Assembly (NCBI GenBank): GCA_947095585.1
Contig: OX352762.1
Span: 24,218,669-24,282,668, forward strand
Reading direction: 5' to 3'
DNA from: Nephrocerus scutellatus
Taxonomy: Eukaryota > Arthropoda > Insecta > Diptera > Pipunculidae
Length of the DNA: 64,000 nt
How positions within the stretch are numbered: position 1 is the stretch's first letter; the number at the start of each line of letters is the position of its first letter. A model generated the notes under the pieces. That model was not told the origin of the DNA. It searched no databases and saw nothing but the letters and a program-made list of their open reading frames with translations. The position numbers were made by a program, and so were the translations under genes. This document shows, one piece after another, positions 54,962-64,000 of the stretch.

Positions 54962-57175
54962 TTAGTGTCAGAAGTGGGATTTTGCAAATTGTGAGACAGT
55001 TAAATTTTGCAAATCGTGAAACAGTAAAATAATTAGGTGAAATTTTGCAAATCAATAAGAGCTGAAAGACGAGCTCAGGAACTAAAGTAGGAGGCAAAAC
55101 ATAGAAGGATTATTTTTGCTGCAATTTTTAAAAGCGAAAATGGAGGAAGCTGGTAATGTGTTTTCATTGGAGACGGATCAGTTTCAGACTCATTCCAGAA
55201 TTTTCTAAAATCCAGAAAGATATTTTAAGACCTATTTAGGCCTACGTTTGATCGTGATACTGAATTTGAAAACTTTAAAATTCAGTTTCGAGCTGCGTTT
55301 GTTTTAATGGATGGGCTGCTGAGGAACATCTTAATGCTCTAATACTAGCGCTGCGAGGCAAGGCAGCAGATCTGCTACCGATGATTACAGACGCAGAGAT
55401 GAGCTCCCAAAGAATCCTTAAGCGGTTCGGACACTCGGACCAAGAGTTATGCAAATGCTCAATAAAAGACAACAGCACGGAGAAAGTCTTAAAGATCTAG
55501 AACGAAAAATAACAAAGCTGGCGCGACTAGTCTTTTGCAGTGTTCAGCTGATAAAGTAGGCGAACTAGCAGTGGATGCCTTTATTAATCCTGTTCGAAAC
55601 GACGAATTTACGTTTCATTTGAAAACAACATCAAGAGGGAAAACAATAAATGAAGTATTGTGATTGGCTTTTGAGTATGAAGCAGCTAAGGCCAGTGTGT
55701 CTTCATAATTTGTTGGATTACTGATTGGAGAGGAGATCTAAAAATCAACCACTGGTTGCTTTCAAAACGACAGAAATAGCAGATTCCATTCTTCATTAAG
55801 GTGTTTTAGATGTGAAAAACCTGGACATTTCATTCGGGATTGCAAGGAACTGAGCAATGGAAACAAGATGAGACAGCCTGTGAATGGTGTCAATAATCTG
55901 GAAAAATTACGGAGGATAGATGCACAATAATTGAATAAGGTGGAGCAATCATCTTGTGACAGCTTTGCAGGGCAAAGGCTAAAGAAGATAAGGGAATATC
56001 CCAGGGTGACAACACGCAGCACAAATCTTGGATAGGATTGCAACAGTCTGATTGTTAGTGGCGTATTGAAAAGAAGACCGTGTATTTTATTTTAGATACA
56101 GGAGCTTCCAGATCAATCGTGAGTCCTGAAATGGTGTTTGGAGAGCAAGTAAAGATAGTGCATCCCTACAGCTACAGGAGAAGCTGAAGCAGTTAAGGGT
56201 GAACGTTTTCTTGCAGAGATTGGAGGATTAAGGTTTCGAAATCGGTTTTTTGTTGCCCGTGGGTCTGGACACTATGATGGCGCACCAGATATGTCACTTG
56301 ATTTGAGGAAGCAAGTACTAAGATGGCGTAATATAGAAGTTCCGCTATGTGCTAGGGGAAGAAAAGAGCAATATGAATCTATTGCTCCAATATTTCAATG
56401 GATGAACCAAGCAGAAAGACCGCAGTGGCGTGAGATTGTATCAGCAAGTCCTACAGTAAAAAGTTACTGGGCTCAATGGCAAACATTAAAATTGAAAGAT
56501 GGACTACAGGTAAGGCAATGGGAATCTACCGATGGCCCATGTAGCACATCAAAGGTATTGTTACCAACGATTTTGGTGATCAAGGTTCTTCATAAAACAC
56601 ACATTGGAACCGCAGGAAAACATTTCGGATTTAAGAGGACACTATTAGATGAAGTAAGACGTCAATTCTTCTGTGTCATTTGCCGCTGGTGCCGAACGTG
56701 TCAAAAATGTACTGCTAGAAGAGGACCGCAACAAACAACTAGAGGGAAAACGCATCAATTCAAGGTTGTAGCGCCAATAATTGGGCAAGATGCCAAGCAA
56801 TCCGATCAAAGACTAAGAATGTTCAATGGCTATACAACAGTAAGGAATGGAATTGAAGGGATGAAATCACCTGCGTGCGAACCATGGAAAATTTCAGGAT
56901 GGAGATTTCGTTTGGCTTTACAATCCCAAGACAAGCAAGGGACATCACAGAAACTACAGCAAAGTTTGGAGGACCACTTCAAGAGGAACAACGACGCAGT
57001 TTATCGGATTCAACAAAACCCTAGATGTAAAAAGAATGTTTTCCACATCAACAGATTAGAAAAGTATACAACATCAGAAAGAGTGCTGAATCTGTTCGGG
57101 ACGAACATCTCTTTAGTTGTTGATTATCCTGGGAGATGTCAAACTGGAATGCGCCAATAATGACTTGAACCTATT
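54962..57175 (+). mobile_element. Ty3/gypsy-type retrotransposon relic lacking reverse transcriptase
   Basis: In order on the + strand: a primer-binding-site-like TGTCAGAAGTGGGAT (54967), degraded gag text, a CCHC zinc knuckle CFRCEKPGHFIRDC (55802-55846), a protease start YFILDTGASRSIV with the DTGA active site (about 56083-56121), then directly an ORF (56291-57160) for integrase. The integrase has the HHCC finger (HKTHIGTAGKHFGF..CRTCQKC) and ends with DAVYRIQQNPRCKKNVFHIN, a chromodomain-like tail. RT and RNase H, normally between protease and integrase, are missing, as is most of the integrase catalytic core. Frames upstream are broken, so it is dead. Confidence 0.75.
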
Positions 57176-57229
57176 GGTACACTGCCTCGAAAGATAGAGA
57201 ATGTTATACGACGGTAAATGCACGTTGTG

Positions 57230-58110
57230 ATACGCCCTTCTGATATATGGGGATGCCTCTTAGTCACTTTTTTGGCATCGCTTCTTCCTCCTATACCTGC
57301 AATATTAGTACATGAATTGCTTCGTGTAGTGCGGGACCTCCTGATGTAACCAGCTGGGCCCCCTAATTTTTTTTATACCGATTTATCGGCCTTATCGTAG
57401 ACGAAGTTCGCAGTCTATGCTTGGTGGCGGTGTGTTCTTGTCGATCGGGAACGTGCATAGCATTTCATTTATTGCTTTAAATCCGATTATGGTGGGTTTC
57501 GTTCTTTTTCTGTTGTGAAAGCCAACCCGCACATACTATGTTTTGCATGATGACTGTAGTATTTATAATAATGGTAATATTCGGCGGGACAGACCATTGC
57601 GGTCCAAGGCCTAGTTTCTCGCGACCATTTGTGTTGCGCATGTATATTTTTGGACACAAATGGAAGGGACCTACAATTAAAGGCCGGATCCGAACGGCGA
57701 ATTGAGATGCTTGTCGGGACAAATTATTGCTTTCGGAACGTTTGTCACCCATTCGCGAGAGATGGGACACCGTGCAAAATACTTTTGGTGTTACTGGGAT
57801 TCGAACCACGAACCACCTGCTTAGTAGCCATGCGCATTTCCACTGAGCCACGGCGCCCACGACTGTAGTATACAAGAATCTTCTATTCCACCACCGCATC
57901 TCTTGAATTGTTTATATGTCAGCTTGTACAAGTACTCGGCTAGGTGCTATGAAACTCAAGCTCTATACAGTAAACTTACGTTCAGTAATAAAATTCCTAA
58001 TTGGTTTAGCCTTTTTCGCTACTTATGCTGTCGTTATGGATCAGTGTTTCCGAGTCCATTTTGGGGTTACTTAATTATGTTTTTTACGATGAGGTTTTTA
58101 GTCTCATGCC
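57230..58110 (-). mobile_element. Degraded RTE-like element interrupted by a SINE
   Basis: 57240-57480 matches 29880-30110 (GGCATCGCTTCTTCCTCC, TGGTGGCGGTGTG). 57900-58100 matches 30790-30970 of the inverted RTE copy (AGCTCTATACAGTAAACTTA, AGCCTTTTTCGCTACTTATG, CAGTGTTTCCGAG). The SINE at 57563-57860 sits between. Confidence 0.6.
57563..57860 (-). mobile_element. tRNA-derived SINE, full-length with perfect target duplication
   Basis: On the minus strand it begins GGGCGCCGTGGCTCAGTGGA (box A), has GGTTCGTGGTTCGAATCCCA (box B), then the body with CTCTCGCGAATGGGTGACAA, GTCCCGACAAGCATCTCAAT, GGCCTTTAATTGTAGGTCCC and CACAAATGGTCGCGAGAAAC, and ends in ATTATTATAAATA. GACTGTAGTAT flanks it on both sides (57552-57562, 57861-57871). 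The best preserved copy in the window, 298 bp, and the one that defines the family limits. Confidence 0.85.
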
Positions 58111-58369
58111 GACCTTACTAGGACTGTCACTGGCCAGATCATTCTACTTTTCCTTTTTTGGGAAAAAATATCGGCGGTCTTCACTTTAAGGTTTAATCGG
58201 AATTCCACCAATCAGAATAGATACAGCACGTGCATACATCCTACATGCAATTTAATCTCCCTCCCTCCCTCATAAAAAAGTGTGTGTGAGGAACACAGTT
58301 CTTAGGATAGAATTTTTTCCACCCAAAACGAACGCCATGAATTTTTTTTAAAGAACACATTCCTTACTT
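58111..58369. other. Unassigned DNA
   Basis: Nothing recognised; a CTCCCTCCCTCCCTC run lies near 58258-58272. Confidence 0.4.
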
Positions 58370-58620
58370 TCTTTTTCGTAAAAGGAGGTACATATAGAAA
58401 TCATGAAAATTTTTGAACTCGGGATCTTTGCAGATTTACCCATTTCCGTATCTCCTGAAGCAGAAAAAAAAATTCTATATGTCTGTCTGTGTCCATTCTA
58501 CAGCCCAGACGGCTGAATTGATGGGGATAAAAATAATTTGGGAAGTCCCAGTTGATTTTGGCCGAAATCGACCAACCGGAAGTGGCAGTTTACTTCGACA
58601 GTTTTTCGAGAAAAGGAGAA
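58370..58620 (+). repeat. Dispersed repeat family B
   Basis: Same order as 25955-26235: CGTAAAAGGAGG, AAATCATGAAAATTTTTGAA, GCAGATTTACCCATTTCCGT, TGTCTGTCTGTGTCCATTCT, CAGCCCAGACGGCTGAATTG and CCAACCGGAAGTGGCAGTTT. Confidence 0.7.
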
Positions 58621-59049
58621 AACTGCAACAAACTGCACAACAACGAGCAATATCGAATACGCTAAAGGTTTATGCCTCGCGTTCACACCCAAAGATTTCT
58701 ATGGCAAATTAACTAGGCTAACGAACTCAGAAAATCGACACTGAAATGCAATGCAACAGCTGATGGGGTCTACGAACTGAGGACCGTTGGAGATCATATT
58801 AATTGGAAACATGTTATGTACGAGACTTCATACGCTAACACGCATTACAACAACAACACAATTGGTTTTGCCTCAGCACGGGCAAATGTTGTACGGTGAA
58901 TATGGGGAAAATGTAATGCAATACCAGATATCACACGATAACATATAAAGCAAGAACAAACTGAAAGAAACTACCCTACGCATTTCGAGAACGCATAGCA
59001 ACAACGGTTTCCCTATATTTATATAAAAGGAGCACTCAGCTGGACAAAA
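58621..59049 (+). other. Possible remnant of an LTR-type promoter region
   Basis: Unassigned DNA with TATTTATATAAAAGGAGCAC at about 59014, a good TATA box followed by ACTCAGCTGGAC. This layout resembles an LTR U3/R boundary, but no paired repeat or TG..CA limits were found, so it stays a suggestion. Confidence 0.25.
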
Positions 59050-59420
59050 GGTTCCTGAGTTCCTTCCCGTCTACAACTAAGGGTCTAAGAGTACCTACCT
59101 TGCCATTTCTTCTGAAGCTCAAAGCGGCAATAATTATTAAGGTACTGCTGCGATATTTTCTAAGTCTCAACTCATGGTTTAAGAGTACCTGACTTTCGAT
59201 TACCGATGAAGCTAAAGCCTTGATATTTTCTAAGTCTCAACGATTGGTTCAAGAGTACCTACCTTGTCATTTCTTCTAAAGCTCAAAGCTGCAAAAATTG
59301 TTTAGGTCCTCGAATTGATGGTTGAAGAGGTACTTACCTTGCCATTCCCGCTGAAGCTCAACGCTGCGATATTTTCTAAGTCTCGACGAATTGATCAAGA
59401 GTAAGAGTACTTGCCATTAC
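59050..59420. repeat. Minisatellite, four degenerate units of about 80-90 bp
   Basis: Each unit contains AAGAGTACCTACCTTGCCAT, TTCTTCTGAAGCTCAAAGC, TGCGATATTTTCTAAGTCTC and AACGATTGGTTC in that order, with indels. Units begin near 59087, 59181, 59251 and 59330. Confidence 0.7.
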
Positions 59421-60057
59421 TAAATATTGTTTGTAATTCCCTAACACTAGGAGCAAAGGCCGCTACGATATCACGCACGGCACCGACGTACATGGTGCTA
59501 GACCTACACACCTCAACGAGCTACGAACAACTTTAATATAAATTGCATGATATTGTATATTCTAAACGATAATTTGAAGAAAATAAAGTGAGAAATTGAA
59601 TTCCAAGATAGCAACAAAACAAAAGAAATTATTAATGTAACGACCCTTTTATAGTAAGAACCCTGGTCACACACTGGGGTGTTGAACTTAAGCAACGCTA
59701 GCTCTCTTTTTCCGTCACGAACATGAGAACTCATAAAAAATTTATTTAATTTTACAAAAATTATCAAATATGTACTAAGCAATTTCACTAACATAATTAT
59801 AAGATGTACAACGATTTAATTTAAATAGGATTCTTATAATGTGTTCTATCGGGAGATAATATTATCATACCGCCATCGGTATATGTATGAATATATAAAA
59901 AGTAATATAACTTTCCCTACAATACCCTGTAGGTATAACAAACCAGCGAAAGTAAACATTTTATTTAGGTATAAGTTTACAATAAATAACAATGAAATAT
60001 TTTTAAACTATATTCAAGCGTCAATAAGCATTTTGGTGTGCACAAAAATAAATTCTA
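59421..60057. other. Unassigned DNA 3' of PACRG
   Basis: AT-rich with no recognised gene. The right end must contain the PACRG 3' UTR on the minus strand. Confidence 0.4.
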
Positions 60058-61898
60058 CTAATTTAAATAGCACGATTCATATGTTGGTACCATATACTTT
60101 ATATTGATGAAAGCATCCTCTCCGCCGTGCAGTTCAAGAACCTGAAGTGTTTCATCGATAAGATCGCCCAAATTCATGTTCTTTTTCTGGCTATAGTCAA
60201 TTTCGTCCCCACAATTCACTGAAAGAATTATAAATTTTTTTACACCTTTTCTTTCTTCCAATCGAATTTATGTTACAAACAGTTTTTGATATAATATGAA
60301 TTAAACATTGGCAACAATTGCCGATAGAATGGCACTAATGCTGGACCAACGGCATCCGACGACATTACGAGCTGTTGAATGATCTTTAAAGTGGTACACA
60401 TAACTTCAACATTCTTCGTACTGAGAGCGTCTACAAATTAAATAAAAACATTAAATACTCGTAATATAAACAAATAAACATATTTCTACAAAATTTCTTA
60501 AATTGTCTACAATTACAACCCTTGCGTGCCGCCAACGCAAAACACGCTAGTTGCTCGAAAGTTTAGCATTGTTTGGTGAGGGCTGCACTTAGCAATACTC
60601 GTAACAATTAAAACTTTGTTGGCAGAAACTTACTTTTAATTGGCAAAATTAACTGCGGAACAACAGAGTGAATTCTTTCGCCACCATTAGCGAGTAAATC
60701 GAGAACACCCTGACGTGCGTAGGTTTTATATGGGTGTTTCGCTTCTGAGAGACCATCAAAAAATAATGGTAAGTACAGGTTGAAGTCGAGTTTTTCAATG
60801 TCAACCTGAAAAAAAGAATTATTTCTGTGCTTAATGAGATTATTAAATATACGGTTCTAGTAGACCACAATTCGTTCATCGTAGTTCACGTGAGAAATAA
60901 TATGTACTCGTTTTCAGTCATACAAGGATATGGATGTCATTCAAGAAACAAGACTGGTTTTCAATTGGAATGTCCCATTTTCCAATAGGGTTTATCAGAT
61001 TAAATTAAATGGCTGGTGGAAAATTTTGAGTAAACAAAAGCAGTTCACGTCGAGAATATTAAGTGTGAGTATGCTGCCAAATTTGTAGATTACACGTCGA
61101 TGTCATAAATGGGCATATATGTGAATTATTTATGGTGAAGATTGCGCAAGGAACTTGGAACTGCATCCATATAAGATCGTTTCGACCCAGGAACTGAAGC
61201 CGAACGACCATCATTGCGAGGTGACTTCAGTGATTGCGCCCTAAACATACACGAAAAGGATCGCAAGCTCATTCTCAGATCTCAGCGAAAAATCTCATTT
61301 CAGGCTTTGGTAATAAGCTAAATTGTCGCATCTCAATTCGTGCTCTCGTTTTAGACTCTAGATTTAGAGGATTCAAAACAACATGGAAAAATGTGTATGG
61401 GGTAAATTGACTAAAGGGTCTTGTTCGTGTTCCTTTGCAAAATTCAATGATAATTTATGAATACATTAGATTTGGAAAACTATTCGTTACACTTACCGTC
61501 CAGCCAATTTTTTCCCCTCCAGTTAGATATTCCATTTTGATGGGCAAATCCCCACGGTCATAAAACATGCGGAAGGATGTGCAAGCAGCCACAGCCCTAT
61601 ATGATTTGTCAACTCGCGCTACCTGTTTATGCTGCAAGCTAGTTTTAACTTTTAAGCGAAAATATTTTACGTTAGAATTTGATTTTGTAAGGAGAAATTA
61701 ACAAAAACTATTAGTCGTACTTTGTTTTCCTCGAGCACTTGCTGTGGATGGAGAGGCTGAATACAGTGGTCCATGTGTAACAACTGTATTTTTCTGCCGT
61801 GATTGAAGTGAAAATGGCGGAACAAATCGAGGCTGAATATTGCTAGACGAGAATAATAGACGCGACGAATGAGATTTCGTAGATTTCCATCGATTCAT
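60058..61898 (-). CDS. PACRG: Parkin co-regulated gene protein (axonemal inner junction)
   Basis: PACRG binds tubulin at the inner junction of axonemal doublet microtubules and is needed in cilia and sperm flagella. Exons down the minus strand: 61898-61721, 61618-61497, 60805-60634, 60430-60281, 60218-60058; 260 aa, as in the short human form. After a poorly conserved basic N-terminus (about 1-72), the core aligns throughout: [75 protein letters not shown] and [17 protein letters not shown] at the very C-terminus. Phases are consistent. The donor after exon 4 is GTTTGT, a weak site chosen because the GTAACA 5 bases later gives the wrong frame. The exon 1/2 junction is the least certain. Neighbours give no functional link. 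Confidence 0.92.
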
Positions 61899-62559
61899 GT
61901 TTAACGATACAGAAAGCAGAAACTTCTTGTGCGGTTTTTTTCAGAAACATAAAAGAATTACGAAACCTAAATTATGACCTATCTGCGTCCCACTATTGAT
62001 ATCGAACTTCCAAAACAATAACAATTGAGGATATGGCTAGGATTAGGATGGAAGCAATATGCAAAACAAAACGTTGCTATGTTCTAATGCGCAATAACTT
62101 GATACGATACTCGTGCCTAAGTATAGGTAGATGCATACGAATGCTAACAATGTAACAAATGTTTTTCGTTAGTAAATTTATTAAACCTCCTTGGTACTAA
62201 TACCAAATGGCATTACTTTACATTATTATAAATCGACGAACGTCTAATAAATATCATATTTTCCAAAGTGTTATATTTATATGCTATATGTTTAACAATA
62301 GCAACACGGACAGAATTTTAATCACAGTATGTGCCTAACTGCATGACTTTGGTACCCACATTTTTGTGAATCCCATCCAAAGAGTAAGAGAACACGTAGG
62401 ACTACAGACATCATTTTTGTATGGTTTGTAGCAGCTGAAATATTGTCAGTTTCAAACTCAAATTCACCGTCTTTTGACACTTCTCAAAATGTTTCTCAGG
62501 ACCAGGAAGTGCACACATTTTATGCTTGAAGCGATGGAATTCATTACCAAAACTTTTCT
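61899..62559. other. 5' flank of PACRG and empty intergenic DNA
   Basis: Contains the presumed PACRG promoter on the minus strand. No repeat, RNA or gene was recognised. Confidence 0.4.
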
Positions 62560-62770
62560 TGATGCCTAATCTTATTTTACTCTCTTTTACATAGTAAAGG
62601 AAAGTATAGTAATCCTGAAAATTTTTGAACTCGGGATTAAGGCAGATTTAGCCATTTTCGTATCTCCTGAGTCAGAAAAAGCGAAAAAAATTCTCTGTTT
62701 GTCTGTCTGTGTCCGTTCTACATCCCATATGAGTGAAGTGATGGGGAATAAAATTCATATTTAAGCTTTT
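62560..62770 (+). repeat. Dispersed repeat family B, 3'-truncated copy
   Basis: TTACATAGTAAAGGAAAGTA, GCAGATTTAGCCATTTTCGT, TTGTCTGTCTGTGTCCGTTC, then TGATGGGGAATAAAATTCAT and AAGCTTTTTA, where it breaks off at the start of the composite satellite. Confidence 0.65.
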
Positions 62771-62776
62771 TAAACA

Positions 62777-63816
62777 GTGCGCGTAACCTTTACTTGCGGT
62801 GTAAGTGAAACTTCCTTGATGTTGTGCCTCATAAAGACCCTCAAGAGATCCATAAAAGACCCACAAAAAACCACAAAAGACACCCGAAAGACGCTCGAAA
62901 CACTCTTCAAAAGGCTGCAAAAAGACCCAAAAAATTCTTCAAAGAACTCCCCAAAATATCCACAGAAAACCACAAAAAGACCCTAAAAACGTCTAAGAAA
63001 ACCCCAAAAAAAGACCCCCAAAAGATTCCCAAAAGACCCTCAAAAAACCCCAAAAGACTCACAAAAAAACTCTCAAAAGACACCCAAAAGGCCATACCGA
63101 ATTTCATACAAATCGGTTGAGAAATTTCAGAATATGACCATATCCCAGAATTTCCATAGGAAGAAGTCTTACAGTTGGTTTTTAGTCATGCATCCCAAAA
63201 TTCCAGAGCTTAATAACCTTAATGACATTCCAAAATTCCAGAATATGACCATATCCCAGAATTTCCGTAGAAAGAAGTTTTCCAGTTGGATTTTAGTCAT
63301 GCATACCGAATTTCTTACAAATCGGTTAAGAAATGGCTTAGTTCCCAAAATTCCAGAACTTAATGACCATATCCCAGAATTTCCATAGGAAGAAGTCTTA
63401 CAGTCGCATTTTAGTCCTGTATACCGAATTTCATGCAAATTGCTTGAAGAAAGGCTTAGTTCCCAAAATTCCAGACCCTAATGACCATATCCCAGAATTT
63501 CCATAGGAACAAGTCATACTGTCGCATCTTAGTCCTACATACCGAATTTCATGGTAATCTCTTGAGAAATGGCTTAGTTCCCAAAATTCCAGACCCTAAT
63601 GACCATATCCCAGAATTTCCATAGGAAAAAGTCTTACAGTCGCGTCTGAGTCCTATATACTGAATTTAATAGAAATCGCTTGAGAAATTACAGTTACAAG
63701 AACTCAAAAATGTAACACAAAATCGCAACACAAAAGTAACACAACATTTTTTTGATACCGTACTAAAGTTTCTCCTCACCGCCTATAAAGTAGTTTCACT
63801 TACAAAAAAAATATAA
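62777..63816. repeat. Composite macrosatellite, unit 1 (about 1.04 kb)
   Basis: The unit opens GTGCGCGTAACCTTTACTTG then GTAAGTGAAACTTCCTTGAT. It continues with an AAAAGACCCTCAAAAAACCC-type minisatellite (62830-63110), five tandem copies of the 110-119-bp satellite (63120-63690, CATATCCCAGAATTTCC in each), a GTAACACAAAA stretch, and closes AGTTTCACTTACAAAAAAAA, the inverse of its own opening GTAAGTGAAACT. Lysine-rich frames of 60-100 codons over the minisatellite are not genes. Confidence 0.8.
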
Positions 63817-64000
63817 CAGTGCGTGTAACCTTTACGCGCGATGTAAGTGAAACTTTTTTGATGTTGTGTGGCAAAAAGACCCTCAAAAGACCAATAAAAG
63901 ACCTGAAAAGACCAACCAAAGACTATTCCAAAAACTCCCCAAAATACCAGCAAAAGACCTCAAAAGACGTCTAAAAAACTCCCAAAAGACCCTTAAAAAG
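63817..64000. repeat. Composite macrosatellite, start of unit 2
   Basis: GTGCGTGTAACCTTTACGCG, GTAAGTGAAACTTTTTTGAT, GTTGTGTGGCAAAAAGACCC and the AAAAGACC minisatellite repeat the opening of the unit at 62777 directly after its end. The window stops inside this unit, so the array length is unknown. Confidence 0.75.

Noticed and set aside
57552..57899. 140-codon minus-strand ORF
   Set aside because: It covers the SINE at 57563-57860 and its flanks.
62777..63120. Lysine-rich ORFs of 66-98 codons on both strands
   Set aside because: They are translations of the AAAAGACCC minisatellite; every frame is open because the repeat lacks stops.
63134..63438. Overlapping ORFs of 84-89 codons on both strands
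   Set aside because: They fall entirely in the 115-bp satellite and change with repeat phase.
1..64000. CRISPR arrays, bacterial operons, Shine-Dalgarno sites, riboswitches
   Set aside because: Introns, retrotransposons and gene families are clearly eukaryotic. The tandem arrays have no spacer/repeat structure.

Overview
The window looks like an AT-rich, repeat-dense insect nuclear genome, most probably a dipteran. Protein genes are split by short GT-AG introns. The SdhA N-terminus, the Ncb5or domain order and the repertoire of degraded non-LTR retrotransposons, Tc1/mariner, P-type and tRNA-SINE elements all fit a fly. The species cannot be told from this sequence alone. Homologies come from recalled family sequences and motifs; no search was run.

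Six protein genes can be supported. On the + strand: SdhA, the flavoprotein subunit of succinate dehydrogenase (2655-11824, 6 exons, 658 aa); a FAAH2-like fatty-acid amide hydrolase (31642-33373, 3 exons, 536 aa); and a small 3-exon gene of unknown function (53457-53955, 113 aa). On the - strand: the cytochrome b5/CS/b5-reductase fusion Ncb5or/Cyb5r4 (18762-12468, 6 exons, 504 aa); the NEDD8 protease Den1/SENP8 (42047-41397, 216 aa, no intron); and PACRG (61898-60058, 5 exons, 260 aa). All reconstruct with consistent splice phases and intact motifs. They are ordinary housekeeping or ciliary genes and do not form one pathway.

The rest is mostly mobile DNA. 1-9.5 kb, mostly SdhA intron 1: SINE, MITEs, a 120-bp tandem repeat family (family A) and two non-LTR elements. 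11.8-18.8 kb: SdhA and Ncb5or are convergent, and the 4.5-kb Ncb5or intron 4 holds retroelement fragments plus an exact copy of the SdhA 3' end. 19-31 kb: a second non-LTR element, a nearly complete 1.1-kb Tc1/mariner element, several MITEs and an inverted RTE-like element. 34-40 kb and 43-52 kb: more non-LTR debris, tandem satellites and anonymous AT-rich DNA. 52.2-53.3 kb: a P-superfamily relic inserted in a SINE. 55-59.5 kb: a Ty3/gypsy relic, RTE debris and a minisatellite. 62.6-64 kb: the start of a tandem array of a unit about 1.04 kb long.

The most interesting observations are: (1) a tandem duplicate of SdhA exon 1 whose indels and substitutions keep an open, in-phase alternative mitochondrial leader; (2) a 208-bp identical copy of the SdhA last exon plus 3' UTR inside the neighbouring gene, flanked by a 100-bp direct duplication of the target; (3) a P-type transposon with a perfect 8-bp target duplication splitting a SINE; (4) a composite macrosatellite whose internal satellite recurs 13 kb away.
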